A stretch of DNA of 64,000 bases, taken from contig JBHGNT010000021.1 in the NCBI GenBank assembly GCA_043228905.1, forward strand, positions 2,542,001-2,606,000. The letters are read 5' to 3'. Below the pieces are notes generated by a model. It was not told the DNA's origin. It worked only from the letters and a program-made list of their open reading frames with translations, and did not search any database. The stretch comes from Azolla caroliniana (Eukaryota; Polypodiophyta). This document shows positions 1 to 10,422 of the stretch, piece by piece; position 1 is the first letter of the stretch, and the number at the start of each line of letters is the position of its first letter. A program made the position numbers and the translations under genes.

Positions 1-213
1 CATTTAATTGGTATAAATTTTCTGTAAAAGATATTGACAAATGCCTCTTTTGTAATTCTTGTTAACTTATTTTCTTTTATATATGTTGATAATAGAAAAA
101 TTATGGGCTTCTTCTGGTGTGCTGTATTAAAAGTTGGATATGTATCATTCTTGAGATTACTGGTCAGTGATATTTTATTAGCGGTCCTGTGGTATGGCAT
201 ACATTCTTTACAG

Positions 214-419
214 GTTGCTCGGGCAGCAGCATTTGCTATTGGACTCACTTATGGATCGATTAAGATTGCTTTTTTGCGGGTATTTATTGTTAAAGTTTAT
301 GGTTAAACAGGGTAAGGTTCCTCGTGAGCATTATGTTTGAAATAGATGTTTATATTTTTCATTATTTTCAGGCGGAAGCTAAATCACAACAAAAGGCTCC
401 AGCGAAGGCACACCATTGA
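214..419 (+). CDS. Mitochondrial ATP synthase E chain (subunit e), last two exons
   Basis: Two exons are visible: 214-279, preceded by CAG and followed by GT, and 372-419, preceded by AG and ending in TGA. Together they read 22 plus 15 residues in one frame. The first has the glycine-containing membrane segment typical of subunit e (AFAIGLTYGSIK). The second is a short charged tail ending KAHH. This matches the small plant ATP synthase E chain, usually about 50-55 residues, which sits in the inner mitochondrial membrane and helps dimerise the Fo sector. The N-terminal exon, normally a short proline/glycine-rich stretch, must lie before base 1 of this window. I recognise the family from its length, its GxxYG membrane motif and its lysine/histidine-rich tail. 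The frame is open and both splice sites are canonical, so there is no sign of decay. Confidence 0.85.
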
Positions 420-3138
420 AAATGGCATCTTGTGACCCCCCATAGTGTTGATTCCTTTCAATACCCTACTGTTATATTTTCTTTGAGTAGGCCTCTTGGT
501 TTTCCATGACTGAAACCATCAGTGGTGACTATTCTTTTACTGTGGAGTTTTTTAGTTCCTCATTAAGAACTTAATTTCATGGTTCACCCCTTGAGGAATC
601 TCAAATAAATATGGTCCACGCGTTTCTTTTCCCTTGTTTTTCAAGGCTTGTCAGGGGATTACCAGAAGTTACAAGTCGGAAACTAATTATGAAAAGGTTC
701 TAATGGGGAAATAATTAAGAGGTAACGATGCAGCAGTTGGAATGTTGGTTGGTTCTTGTTTTGCATGACTTGTTTCTTTGCTCCCCTCATCTTGTGGCAA
801 TTTTTTGATGCTCAGATTTTTTAAAGTAATTTGTCAACAACAAAATACAAATTTGTTTTTCTGCTATGGACAGTTATCAGGCATAGGGTAGGAGATGGAA
901 TTGCCCTTTCTTTTTGAATCTTAAACACCTCCGAAACTGAGGGAAAGGTTCTAATGGGGAAATAAATAAGAGATTCACGAAGCTGCAGTTGGAATGTTGG
1001 TTAGTTTTTGTTTTGCATGACATGTTTGTTTGCCGGCCACCCCTATCTTGTGGTGATTTTTAATGCCCTTACCTTCATCGGCAATTTCTGGATTCCCTTT
1101 GTTTGTTCCCCCCAGGAATCTGTAATATCTCTGTTTAAATGATGATTCTTACATTAGGAACTTCAAGTAGTCCCAACTTTCATGAAGAGAATTTTATTTA
1201 CATTGCCTATGTAAAGAATTTCCATAAATTCCAGCTCATTGATGGAAGATATTTCTTAGAGAATTTCATTTCCCTAGCACATGTAGAGATTTTTCAGCTC
1301 ATCGATGTTGGACTTCTGATTAAACCTGTGCTAGAGAATTACAAATACTCAGTAATCTTTCTGTCTAAAGCTTGATAATACTTCTATAAGTTATAGAGAG
1401 GTGAATGTATTATGTTACGTAGGTAGCATGGGTGTGTACAATTGTCTCTTTTCTCAGGTCAGCGCTATTGATGTGGAGAACTTACATAGGTTTTAGCTGT
1501 TTTGTTGGACAAGACTAATAAAATGTTTAACTTAGTTTCTTATGCATGTGTATTCTGATTCGTTTGTAGCATATTTCTAATCATGATTCTGATTACTTTA
1601 GCTATATTCCAAAATTCCCATTGCTTTTGATCTGTTTAATTCTGAAATATGTTATCAATTCCTTGAAATGGACAGGTTGTTGTTTGTTTGTCTATTGGTT
1701 GGCTTAGAAGTCAGAAGTATAGTTTCGAAGCTGTTTTGGAGATATTGTGATACTTGTTCACCTTTAATGAATTCAAATGGTGTTGGACACAACTGTTTTC
1801 TCTCTGTACTTGAGTTATGAAATGTGGAATATGGGGTTTTGACACAATTTTCATAAATTATAACCTAAAACAAGAGTGCTCCCAAGTGTTGCCATATTCT
1901 CAAATGTGATTTCTTTGGTAATCTCCTAAACTGACTTTCTGTCTACTATTGGTCTTAAAGTAGTGCTCCTTTTTTTTTGTCCACTTGTCCACCAGATTTC
2001 TCCATTGGGCTTGTTCTTCACCTAAATGTCCATCATTGCTACATCCTAATGGAATATCATTCCCTTCGATAGTTTCTCATTCATTCCATCCTTTTACCAA
2101 ATTGTTGTATCCACATTGATCTTACCAAATTCCACGGATAGTTAGTGTTTGATTGTATTTGGGCATATAGCCCAAATCAAGGACAATGCATTTCTCCTTG
2201 TTATGAAAATGAGTCTTACTCACCCCCCCCCCCCCCCCTCCAAACACACACACACAGTCTTGACCCATTGCCTCACCTATAGAGTTGTCAAATACACCGA
2301 CTTACTCAAGATGTGAAACATTTGAAGGAGGATTGCTCAATCGTATATTCAAAAAGTCATATGTGATGGATTATCCGTTTTAGTGCAAGGTGTGGTTGAA
2401 AAAACACAAGGGAACACTATCAACAAAGGGCCACTTGAAACAAGGTAAAAGATGCATGTACTCCTCATGGAATAAACAACGACTTTGTAACGTCGAAATA
2501 TGGTACCATATTGTGGGTGTGGCGCAGAGACACTAAAAAAAGATGGTTGGGAAGGGAGCAGAAAAAACAACCAATATGATGCTATTGGGGTGGTGGGGGA
2601 GAAGTCAAGCATCGTGATTGGGATTCGGTGGATCATTCATTGATTTGTTATGTGAAAGCAGGGCCATTGCATTGCATTGCTTTGGTGCATTGGGCACACA
2701 AAGGCTTTTATTCGTTGAGCCGATAAGGATGATGATGATGTCTGGAAGGCTATTGGCCGAGGCACAAGGGAACAACAAATAAATGGTGTTGAATAAAATG
2801 TGCTCCAATGATAATAGATATAGCTTGTAAATAATATAATACATTACATACATAACAATAACAATAACATACATACATACATGCATACATACATACATAT
2901 ATATCCAAAGTGATTGAGTGAGTGTGGTTGAGGATCCATTTTCATCACAGCTCCAGAAAAAGAAAAAACATTTTAAGGAAAATTTAAAATTTAAAAAACC
3001 TGAGAAAAAAAGAAAAAGGAAGAAGTAAACAGAGCAGGAAAGAAAACAGAGACACAGAACAGAGACAGAGAGAGAAAGGAAAGAACAGGAAGCACAGAGA
3101 AGGAGGAGGAGAACAGCTTTTGATCCATCTTCATAGCC
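420..3138. other. Intergenic stretch, no gene seen
   Basis: The first few hundred bases are the 3' UTR and flank of the ATP synthase E chain gene. The rest is AT-rich with short open frames only. It holds a 115-bp duplication (691-1063), a poly-C plus CA run near 2223-2255, a CATA microsatellite at 2860-2903 and, from about 2960, the purine-rich 5' leader of the next gene. The 78-codon frame at 1139-1375 is built on an internal degenerate duplication and is not convincing as a gene. Confidence 0.6.
691..1063. repeat. Spaced direct duplication of about 115 bp
   Basis: The segment starting at 691 (AAAGGTTCTAATGGGGAAAT) and running to about 810 recurs at 943-1063 with scattered substitutions and small indels, separated by about 130 bp. 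Shared landmarks are the GCAGTTGGAATGTTGGTT core and TTTTGCATGAC. There are no terminal inverted repeats, so it reads as a local duplication in the 3' flank of the ATP synthase gene. Confidence 0.75.
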
Positions 3139-4935
3139 ATGGCATCCATCGCAGTTGCTTCTTCTTCCTCCGCTGCTGCTTCTTCTTCCTCCTCTTCAGC
3201 TATCGCACAAATTTCTAGTCCTCGCCCTTCGCTATTCTCGTCTTCTTCTCCTCGCAGAATCTTTCTCGCAGGAAACCCTGTTAAGTTCAACAACTCTGTG
3301 TCGCAGAAAGGTAAGTCCCTAACCCTTCCTTGCAATAACACTAATCCCTAAACACTTAACCCTCACCCTAAAAACCAAATCCTAGACAGTAACCGAAAAA
3401 CACAGAAATCTAGCCGCTAACCCCCTAACCCAAATCTCTTTTTCTTCTGTTACCTCTGCTTTTGTTTTTCATTCTTTATATCCATACCTAAGCTCTTAGG
3501 CACTTTAGGCGAAATAAAAATATGAGATCTTGAGCCAAATTAGTTTATTTGAATCTGATGCAAAGTGAAGTTACATCAGAATTTTCAAATCTAGTTACAT
3601 ATACAACTGAAAAATAAAGTTATGTTGCGATATTGAGAATGCATATAGAGGCGTTCGTTTATTAGGGCTCAGCAAAGTAACCTAGTGAATTAGTTTAGAT
3701 GCAAATTGTAGTGAATTGGATAGTATCTCAGTGAAAGCATTATATTTCTGACGGGTCATTCTAGGAACCTCTCTCTTACGTTTAGTATGTCAATATTGAC
3801 ATGGCTTTTGGTTGATCCTCAAAGAATATAAAATTTCTATCATATGAAATGTGGTTTGAGCTGATCTTGATTGATCTTGAAGTATCAAGTGGATACGTAT
3901 GGTTCTTTTAAAGTTTGATCCTCAGGTAATGATTTTTTTCAAGATATGAATGTATTGCTAGAAGATCCTGAAAGCATTTAGAGTGTTGATGCTTTTTAAT
4001 GGATATTAAAGAATAGTTTTTAGATGTATGGGGTTGTACATGATGCTTTTGTTTAGTGGATGTTTAAGAATATTGATGTCCTCTAGATGTCACTGATGAG
4101 TAATGGTGTTGCTTAATGCCCAAAAAGAATAGACATTGATCATTATATAGGATGTATTGCTAGATAGAATACAAAATTGATTCATCATTGTGGCCCATGG
4201 TTTAGACTATGATTATACATATTTCATATGATTTTTTAGGATCACAAAGATTTTCACGCCTAGTTGTGCGAAACACTACCTCAACAGAAGAAGCCACGAC
4301 TGCGACCACAACCACAACCACAGAGTCAAGTTTGGATACTGAAGAACTCATTGGAGATCTCAAGGCCAAAGTAAATAATAATAATTAATGTGTTCGGTAC
4401 AATGGGATACTTACTTGTATTGACATTACGAACAATGGGTTTGATTTATATATAGTGGGACGCAATTGAAAATAAGACAAATGTCTTTATTTATGGTGGA
4501 GGCGCTCTTGTTGCTATTTGGGTGTCATCTACTGTCATTAGTGCTGTGAACTCTGTGCCACTGGTAAGAAAAATACTTTTATATTTATTCATAGATGTCT
4601 CACTATTAACATCAAAATCATCATTTGCTTTGTCACGATCATTTGTTAAGTTTTTATTTTGCTCATTGTTCAGCTCCCAAAAGTCCTAGAACTTGTGGGT
4701 TTAGGATACACGGGATGGTTTGTATATAGGTATCTTCTTTTCAAGGTGATTTCTTCTCACTCACTCACTCTCTCTCTTTAATGTAAGAAAAAGGCAACGG
4801 TTATTACTTCCTAATTTAATTTCCCATGTTGCTTTTATGCTTGATATATAGGAAAGCCGAAAGGAACTTGCAAGAGATATTGAGGATTTGACATCTAAGA
4901 TTACTGGAACTGGGCCAGAGAAACCGGCCGAGTAA
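3139..4935 (+). CDS. CURT1B: CURVATURE THYLAKOID 1 family protein, CURT1B-like, five exons
   Basis: Exons are 3139-3310, 4240-4370, 4456-4563, 4674-4745 and 4852-4935. All junctions are GT-AG, the frame is continuous and the protein is 188 residues. Residues 1-57 are Ser/Ala-rich with basic residues, as expected for a plastid transit peptide. The mature part has a Thr/Glu-rich linker, then the CAAD domain. Its first membrane helix is around 111-131 (IYGGGALVAIWVSS) and its second around 140-160 (ELVGLGYTGWFVYRYLLF), followed by a charged amphipathic tail. CURT1 proteins oligomerise at grana margins and bend thylakoid membranes. The LPKVLELVGLGYTGWFVYRY block is the family signature. The match looks closest to CURT1B, formerly TMP14/PSI-P, but telling A, B and C apart needs a tree. 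The start is the first ATG after a purine-rich leader. The frame has no defects. Confidence 0.93.
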
Positions 4936-7751
4936 AATTATGTGGATTGTACCTTGTATTTGTTTTCCTCTTTATTGAAAGTCTTTTCTCATTGCCTTGT
5001 AAATATCGAGGCTGAAAATGTTGGAAGTCGAGATGGGAATAATCTGAAGTTCTTTTGTAAAATTTTCATGTTTTGGTCATTTTTGTTCATTTTTTCGCAA
5101 ATGAATGTGCAGTGAATGTTTTTGTTTTGTTGATGCATCTTGTTATGGTCATTGTTGAGAGATGTAGTCATACGAATGTTTGCTGAAGCTCAGAAATGGA
5201 GTGCTTGTTAATGTTTTATTGAACCTCATGTTGTGCTAGTCCAGATTTGTACGTCATTGAGAAATGTCCATCTACAAATCTTAATTGAGGGGAATTTACT
5301 GAAATATGCGTATCTGAACCTCAAAAAGTGATTGCTTACTATCAGAATGACCTATATATGCTTGGTCAGATTAGGTGCTCCAAATCACAAAGAAGAGCAA
5401 AGTTACCAATTTGCTTCTACTTATCTCAATTAGTACGTACTCACTTTCTAATTAAAAGCAGAATTTAAGAAAATATGTCTAGCTCATTTGTCCTTCATTT
5501 CTTTGGTGGTAGTCGTCCTCTTTTATAGAAGGAACTATTAGTTGCTTATTTCAAACTGTTAGCAACACTGGGTTACTAATTAGACAAATGAGGTTATGGT
5601 TGCTTTCTAAAGATAAACAGCTGCTAGATAGTTAAGTCTTGTAATAAAAAACCACATTTCATAACCATTGACAAATAATATCAAAACTTTGTATGCAAGG
5701 TATAATGCTGTGCTTAATGTGAATTTCAATGCAATTTAAAGTGTTTTTTGACTTATTATAGTTGAGTTCTTCCTTATTGAATGCGGCATGGAAACTAAAC
5801 TTAAAGTTAATATTGAGATGTTGTTTTAGAGCACGAAATGTAAACTTGGGAATTTGGCATAGGGCAGTAAGCAAGGACCATGCTATGTGACAATTAGCCT
5901 TTTCTCTAAAATATAGGATAGGATAGAGAGGTAAGATTTTATGGCTTTGCCCTCCAACAATCAATCAACTTCAATGTAAGTCAATATTGTGATTTAACAA
6001 ATAATGAGAGGAAGGGCTAATCAAATGGTAGTTGTGGTGGTTGTAATAACTATTACAAATAAAAGAGGAGATTTCTCTCCTCTTTGTTGAATCATTGGAA
6101 AGAAAATGAGAGAAGGTAGGGGATAAGGGAACTATTGGAGTGGTGGAACGTGGAGAGAGATGAAAGCACACCAAAGGTGAAGGCACTTTGTGGGGTTGAC
6201 GTTGACATTGAGAGACGAATTTTATTGGGGATAATGGGATTCAACAAACAATGATACCCTATTAGTCAACGAATGGTAAGCATAGTGAGTAACGGGATTC
6301 AACAAAACAATGATACTCTCGTAGTCTAGCAAACAATGAATGCTTTGTAGCCTAACACGTTATGTTGGATAGGGATTTTGTCCACAAGGGATGTGGTGGC
6401 AACACGTACAAAATGACGATTTTCTTTATGATCATTGCATGGTAGATAATTGTTTTTTTGGTTTGGACCAATGGCTATATACATTGGGATCACGACACTA
6501 GAGGTTTGTGTTTACATTGTGTCTCATTCAACACACTTGGTGAGGGATCTAGGGTAGGTAAAAGAAGATGTTTCTCATTACTCTGTGTGACCTGAGAGAC
6601 CATCCGAAGTGAGATGGTACAATAGTTTACCGTTCACACAAGGAGACCATAACACGATATACAAGAACTCGAAAGAGTGCTACAAGTATGCCTTCTTATG
6701 GGTAGGGATAGGCCAAGATTGGAAACATGGGGGAAAGCAAACTCTTGAATGATACTTGCATGTATTGGATATTTGGATTGTAGTATGATTCTTAGAGGTA
6801 TTGGATTATTGGATTGTGGTATGATCCTTAGGTGTATTGGATTTGAGTCTTACATGTATTGGATTATTGGAGTTGTAGTATGATTTTTAGATGCGCAGAG
6901 TAGTAGTGGGCAGTGGTAATGTGAATCAGGGGTCTACTTAAGAGAGATATCAGAAGAGGAGGAATAAGATTGAAGAAAATGGAACTGTAGAAGAAAAGGT
7001 AGTAAGTAGCATTAGGTTTTTGAAAAGGTCAAAAGCAGGCAGACATTAAAGGTATGTGTCCTTTATATATCTATATATATGTATGATACTAAACACCAAA
7101 CACAAATATTTGTGAGTTTATCTTCTTCTCTTTTTTTCTTATTATGTATATCAATACTGTACATGCATATGCATATGTGGCTTCTTTGATTTTTTTGTTA
7201 CTGTAATGATTCATTTCTCTGATAGTTTTATGAGCTTCAATATCTGCACTAATATCTCCTTCTAATTCCACCTGACATAATTATATATATCTGTCTCTTT
7301 CTGTCTTTCTCTTCATACATACATATATTTGCATACATATACAAATATCTATCAATCTATACATTGATTTGGCCTCCCACAACCACGAAAAGATTTTGTA
7401 CAGATCGATTCGGCTCTTCAATACACGGTTATAGAGCGCAAATTTGGATCTAATGGAAGCATGAAAAGGATTCCAGTAAATCGATTCTATTTGTAGCCTA
7501 TAATTTTGATCGAATCGAAAGCACATAAAAAAGCCATCGATAGATCGATTTGCAGGATGAGTGCATGAAATGATAGAAAACCAGTCTGAAGTTCTTCTTT
7601 AACTCCCAATGATCGATTTGCAGATGATACCAAGTATGTGTTCTATCCTAACAGTGGTGTTTTATGAAGTTCCCCCCAATTCTGTGTAGACAGCACCTAT
7701 ATATTTTGATCCCATCAGGTGATTCCTTTTAACCCCCCCTCATTCTGTCTA
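4936..7751. other. Intergenic stretch between CURT1 and the U-box gene
   Basis: After the CURT1 3' UTR (to roughly 5200) I see no gene. Short direct repeats occur at 6225-6350 (GGGATTCAACAAA-CAATGATAC twice, about 65 bp apart) and 6765-6895 (a TATTGGATTATTGGA-TTGTGGTATGAT motif three times). Small frames on the minus strand (5659-6186, 7089-7526) have no recognisable domain. From about 7280 there are ATAC-type simple repeats. Confidence 0.6.
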
Positions 7752-7933
7752 GAAATGCAGAGATATTTTTGATCCAGGCAATCAAATCCTTCAGCCCTGA
7801 TCTGCTTCAGAAGTGCAGAGATATTTTTGATCCAGGCAATCATATCCTTCAACCCTGATCTGCTTCAGAAGTGCAGAGATATTTTTGATCCAGGCAATCA
7901 AATCCTTCAGCCCTGATCTGCTTCAGAAGTGCA
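7752..7933 (+). repeat. 58-bp tandem repeat, three copies plus a stub
   Basis: Units lie at 7752-7809, 7810-7867 and 7868-7925, with an 8-bp stub at 7926-7933. Each begins GAAGTGCAGAGATATTTTTG and ends GATCTGCTTCA. Units two and three differ at two positions. The array ends about 280 bp before the first ATG of the U-box protein, so it lies in that gene's promoter or 5' leader. Confidence 0.95.
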
Positions 7934-8214
7934 CTCCTCCTAAGCCATCGAAGTCCTTTTTAAAAAAAAAAAACCCTAACCTCTCTCCAGTGCACTGGTT
8001 TTTTAATCCCATCCGCGGAACCCTAAAACCCATGGCTCCTACCTAAGTGCACCAAGGCTTGATCCGATCCATCACAGTTGATGTCTTTAAGCCCAATTCC
8101 TTTCAACTGCACCAGACACTCCCATCATCTGAAGCTTCTTCGAAAATCCTTGTTACTAATACAGAAATCTGTCTTTCAACGCATCCTTCTCCTCCTCCTC
8201 CTCCTCCTCCTTCG

Positions 8215-10422
8215 ATGCCGTCAAGATCCCTTTCATGGAGAAGAAGAGTCCATCCATGGATCGAAGGACCTTCTACCGTTCTACACCCTCTCGACCCATC
8301 CATCGTTGCTCTTGTAAGCTCTCTTCTGAATGCATCCAAAGAACTCAAATCTTGCAAGAAGCCTCGCATCTGCCATAGAAGGAACTCCATCATGCTATGC
8401 AGAAGGGCTGCTCTCCTCTCTGACCTCTTCCAGGAGATAAAGAGCTCAGGCATCTGGATAGCCCCATCCGCCATGGCTTCTTTCCGGAGCCTCCGCTCCA
8501 CATTCCACACCATTAAAGCACTTCTCCACAATTGCAGACATACAAGCAACTTGCTGCTCCTCATGGAGCAAGACATGGTCTCCTCACAGTTCCATAGCCT
8601 CACGAGATCGATCGCGGCCGCGCTGTCGTCTCTGCCGTACGATCTGCTCGAGATCTCGGATGATGTGAAGGAGCAAGTGGCCATGGTGCAGGGCCAAGCC
8701 AGCAGGTTCGAGGCCTACGTCGATCCCGACGAATGGAAGCTCCGCCGCGAGGTCTTGGACATTATGTCGGATTTCGAAATGCAAGTGAGCCCCGGATCGG
8801 AGAAGCTCAAGAGCATCTTCGAGAAGCTGCTGTTCAACAATGCAGTCGATTGCGAGAGAGAGCTCTCCCTCCTCGAGAAGGAGAAGGAGAAGCTGAAAGC
8901 CGACGCGCTCCTCGCCGAGATCCCCAACATAAACAGCTTGATAAGCTTTGTGAGGTATGCAAGATGTGTTCTGTATGGATTAGGGCCGGAGCAGGAAGTG
9001 GCGGCGGCTTGTCGAAAGTATGACCTACTGGCATGTAAAAGCATGAAGAAAATGGTCTTCGAAGTCAAGCCGATGGGCGAAGAAGCTTTGCCGGGGGATT
9101 CGGCCTACATTCCCGATGATTTCCGGTGCCCGATTTCGCTAGAATTGATGGTCGATCCTGTGGTCATCGCGAGCGGGCAAAGCTATGAGAGGTATTCGAT
9201 CATTCGATGGTTTGAGGAAGGCCATACAACTTGCCCTAAGACGGGCTCGAATCTCGCCTGCACCGATATCATCCCGAATTCAAGCCTCCGCCGCCTCATC
9301 ACGCAGTGGTGCTCCGAGAATGATTACGTGTTGGAGAGCCGAGACAAAACATCGGCCGTCGGTGGTTCGAAAGAGTGTGGCGGCGGACAACATCTCAAGA
9401 CGTTGCAAGTTGATCGGTTGCCCAACACGAAGGCAACCATGGAAGCCACCAAGCTCACCGCCGAGTTCTTGGTACAAAAGCTTCAGAAATCGGGCGGACA
9501 TGTGGAGGTGCAAAGACAAGCGGCATATGAGCTTCGGCTCATGGCGAAGGAAGGAATGGACAACAGGATTTGTGTGGCGGCCGCCGGAGCTATCCCGGTG
9601 CTAGTAAAGCTCATGGCGAGCTCGACCGACAAGGCTACCCAAGAGAACGTGGTCACGGCATTGTTGAACCTATCGTTGAACGAGAGGAACAAGGAGGAGA
9701 TCATGGCAGTGGAAGGTGCGGTCGATGGCCTCGTTAGGGTCTTGAGAGATAGCCGGGGCGCTTCGGATGCGGCCAGGGAGAACGCGGCAGCCGCGCTTTT
9801 TAGCCTCACCACTTCGAAAGGCAACCGAGAAGCGATCGGTTCGAAGAAAGGCGCTATCGATGGCCTCTTGGAGCTCATGAGAACGGGCCGGAGCCGGGGC
9901 AAGAAAGACGCAACTCTTGCTTTGTTGAACATAGGCCTAGGGAATGGGCACCAAGCCATGTCCCTCCTGAAGAAGGGAACCGTCTTGACGGTGCTTGAGC
10001 TCTTGGAAAGCGAGCACAATGGCGAAGACCGAGAGCTCTCGGCCGAGCTAGTGGCTCTCCTCGGGGTTTTGGCCCGGCGACCCGAGGGTTTGGTAGCCGT
10101 TATCTCGGGATTGGCTCGGGTGGTCCCGCAACTTGTCCAGATACTCGTGAACGGGAGTGACGATGCCAAGGAGCGGACAGCCGCCCTTTTGCTTGCGGCT
10201 TGCTCGTCTTCCGATGACCTCGTGCCCTTGTATCCACACTTGTCGTCCAGTTCATTATCCGCCGACCTCAGGCGCCGGCTCTTGGGCTCGCCATTGCTTC
10301 TTTCCGCTCTCAAACGGCTCGTCATCGGCGGAAAACCGAGGGCCCAACGCAAGGCCACCTCGCTCCTAAAAGTGCTTCAACGCCTCTCGCCCCCTCCTCC
10401 TCCATCCTCACCTTCTCCCTAG
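8215..10422 (+). CDS. Plant U-box (PUB) E3 ubiquitin ligase with ARM repeats, intronless
   Basis: The intronless frame gives 735 residues from the ATG at 8215. The frame is open back to 8047, but that codon is GTG and an upstream ATG at 8033 is closed after four codons, so 8215 is the sensible start. Layout: U-box N-terminal helical domain (about 30-280), U-box (about 299-372, CPISLELMVDPVV, GQSYER, WFEEGHTTCPKTG, PN..L), then ARM repeats (about 415-715) with LLNLSLNERNKEEI and ENAAAALFSLT blocks, and a proline/serine tail. This is the PUB17/18/19-type architecture. The U-box recruits an E2 enzyme and the ARM array binds substrate. The coding part is clearly GC-richer than its surroundings. 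A partial, broken copy of codons from about 388 onward lies 4.6 kb downstream in the same orientation. Confidence 0.96.
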   Translation: MPSRSLSWRRRVHPWIEGPSTVLHPLDPSIVALVSSLLNASKELKSCKKPRICHRRNSIMLCRRAALLSDLFQEIKSSGIWIAPSAMASFRSLRSTFHTIKALLHNCRHTSNLLLLMEQDMVSSQFHSLTRSIAAALSSLPYDLLEISDDVKEQVAMVQGQASRFEAYVDPDEWKLRREVLDIMSDFEMQVSPGSEKLKSIFEKLLFNNAVDCERELSLLEKEKEKLKADALLAEIPNINSLISFVRYARCVLYGLGPEQEVAAACRKYDLLACKSMKKMVFEVKPMGEEALPGDSAYIPDDFRCPISLELMVDPVVIASGQSYERYSIIRWFEEGHTTCPKTGSNLACTDIIPNSSLRRLITQWCSENDYVLESRDKTSAVGGSKECGGGQHLKTLQVDRLPNTKATMEATKLTAEFLVQKLQKSGGHVEVQRQAAYELRLMAKEGMDNRICVAAAGAIPVLVKLMASSTDKATQENVVTALLNLSLNERNKEEIMAVEGAVDGLVRVLRDSRGASDAARENAAAALFSLTTSKGNREAIGSKKGAIDGLLELMRTGRSRGKKDATLALLNIGLGNGHQAMSLLKKGTVLTVLELLESEHNGEDRELSAELVALLGVLARRPEGLVAVISGLARVVPQLVQILVNGSDDAKERTAALLLAACSSSDDLVPLYPHLSSSSLSADLRRRLLGSPLLLSALKRLVIGGKPRAQRKATSLLKVLQRLSPPPPPSSPSP

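Noticed and set aside
1139-1375. 78-codon plus-strand frame
   Set aside because: Built on an internal degenerate duplication (CAGCTCAT-GATG blocks) with no domain and no conservation argument available.
2223-2255. Poly-C, poly-G and similar homopolymer tracts (also 42645-42670, 58257-58272, 63458-63467)
   Set aside because: Probably ordinary slippage-prone tracts; their length may be sequencing noise and I attach no function to them.
2991-3341. Minus-strand frame rich in Glu and Ala
   Set aside because: It is antisense to the Ser-rich transit peptide exon of the CURT1 gene.
8047-8214. 56-codon N-terminal extension of the U-box frame
   Set aside because: It starts at GTG, not ATG, and an upstream ATG at 8033 is out of frame and closes after four codons; translation should begin at 8215.
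9483-10358. 291-codon open frame on the minus strand
   Set aside because: It is the antisense shadow of the GC-rich ARM-repeat part of the U-box gene; the same shadow recurs in the pseudogene at 14011-14520.
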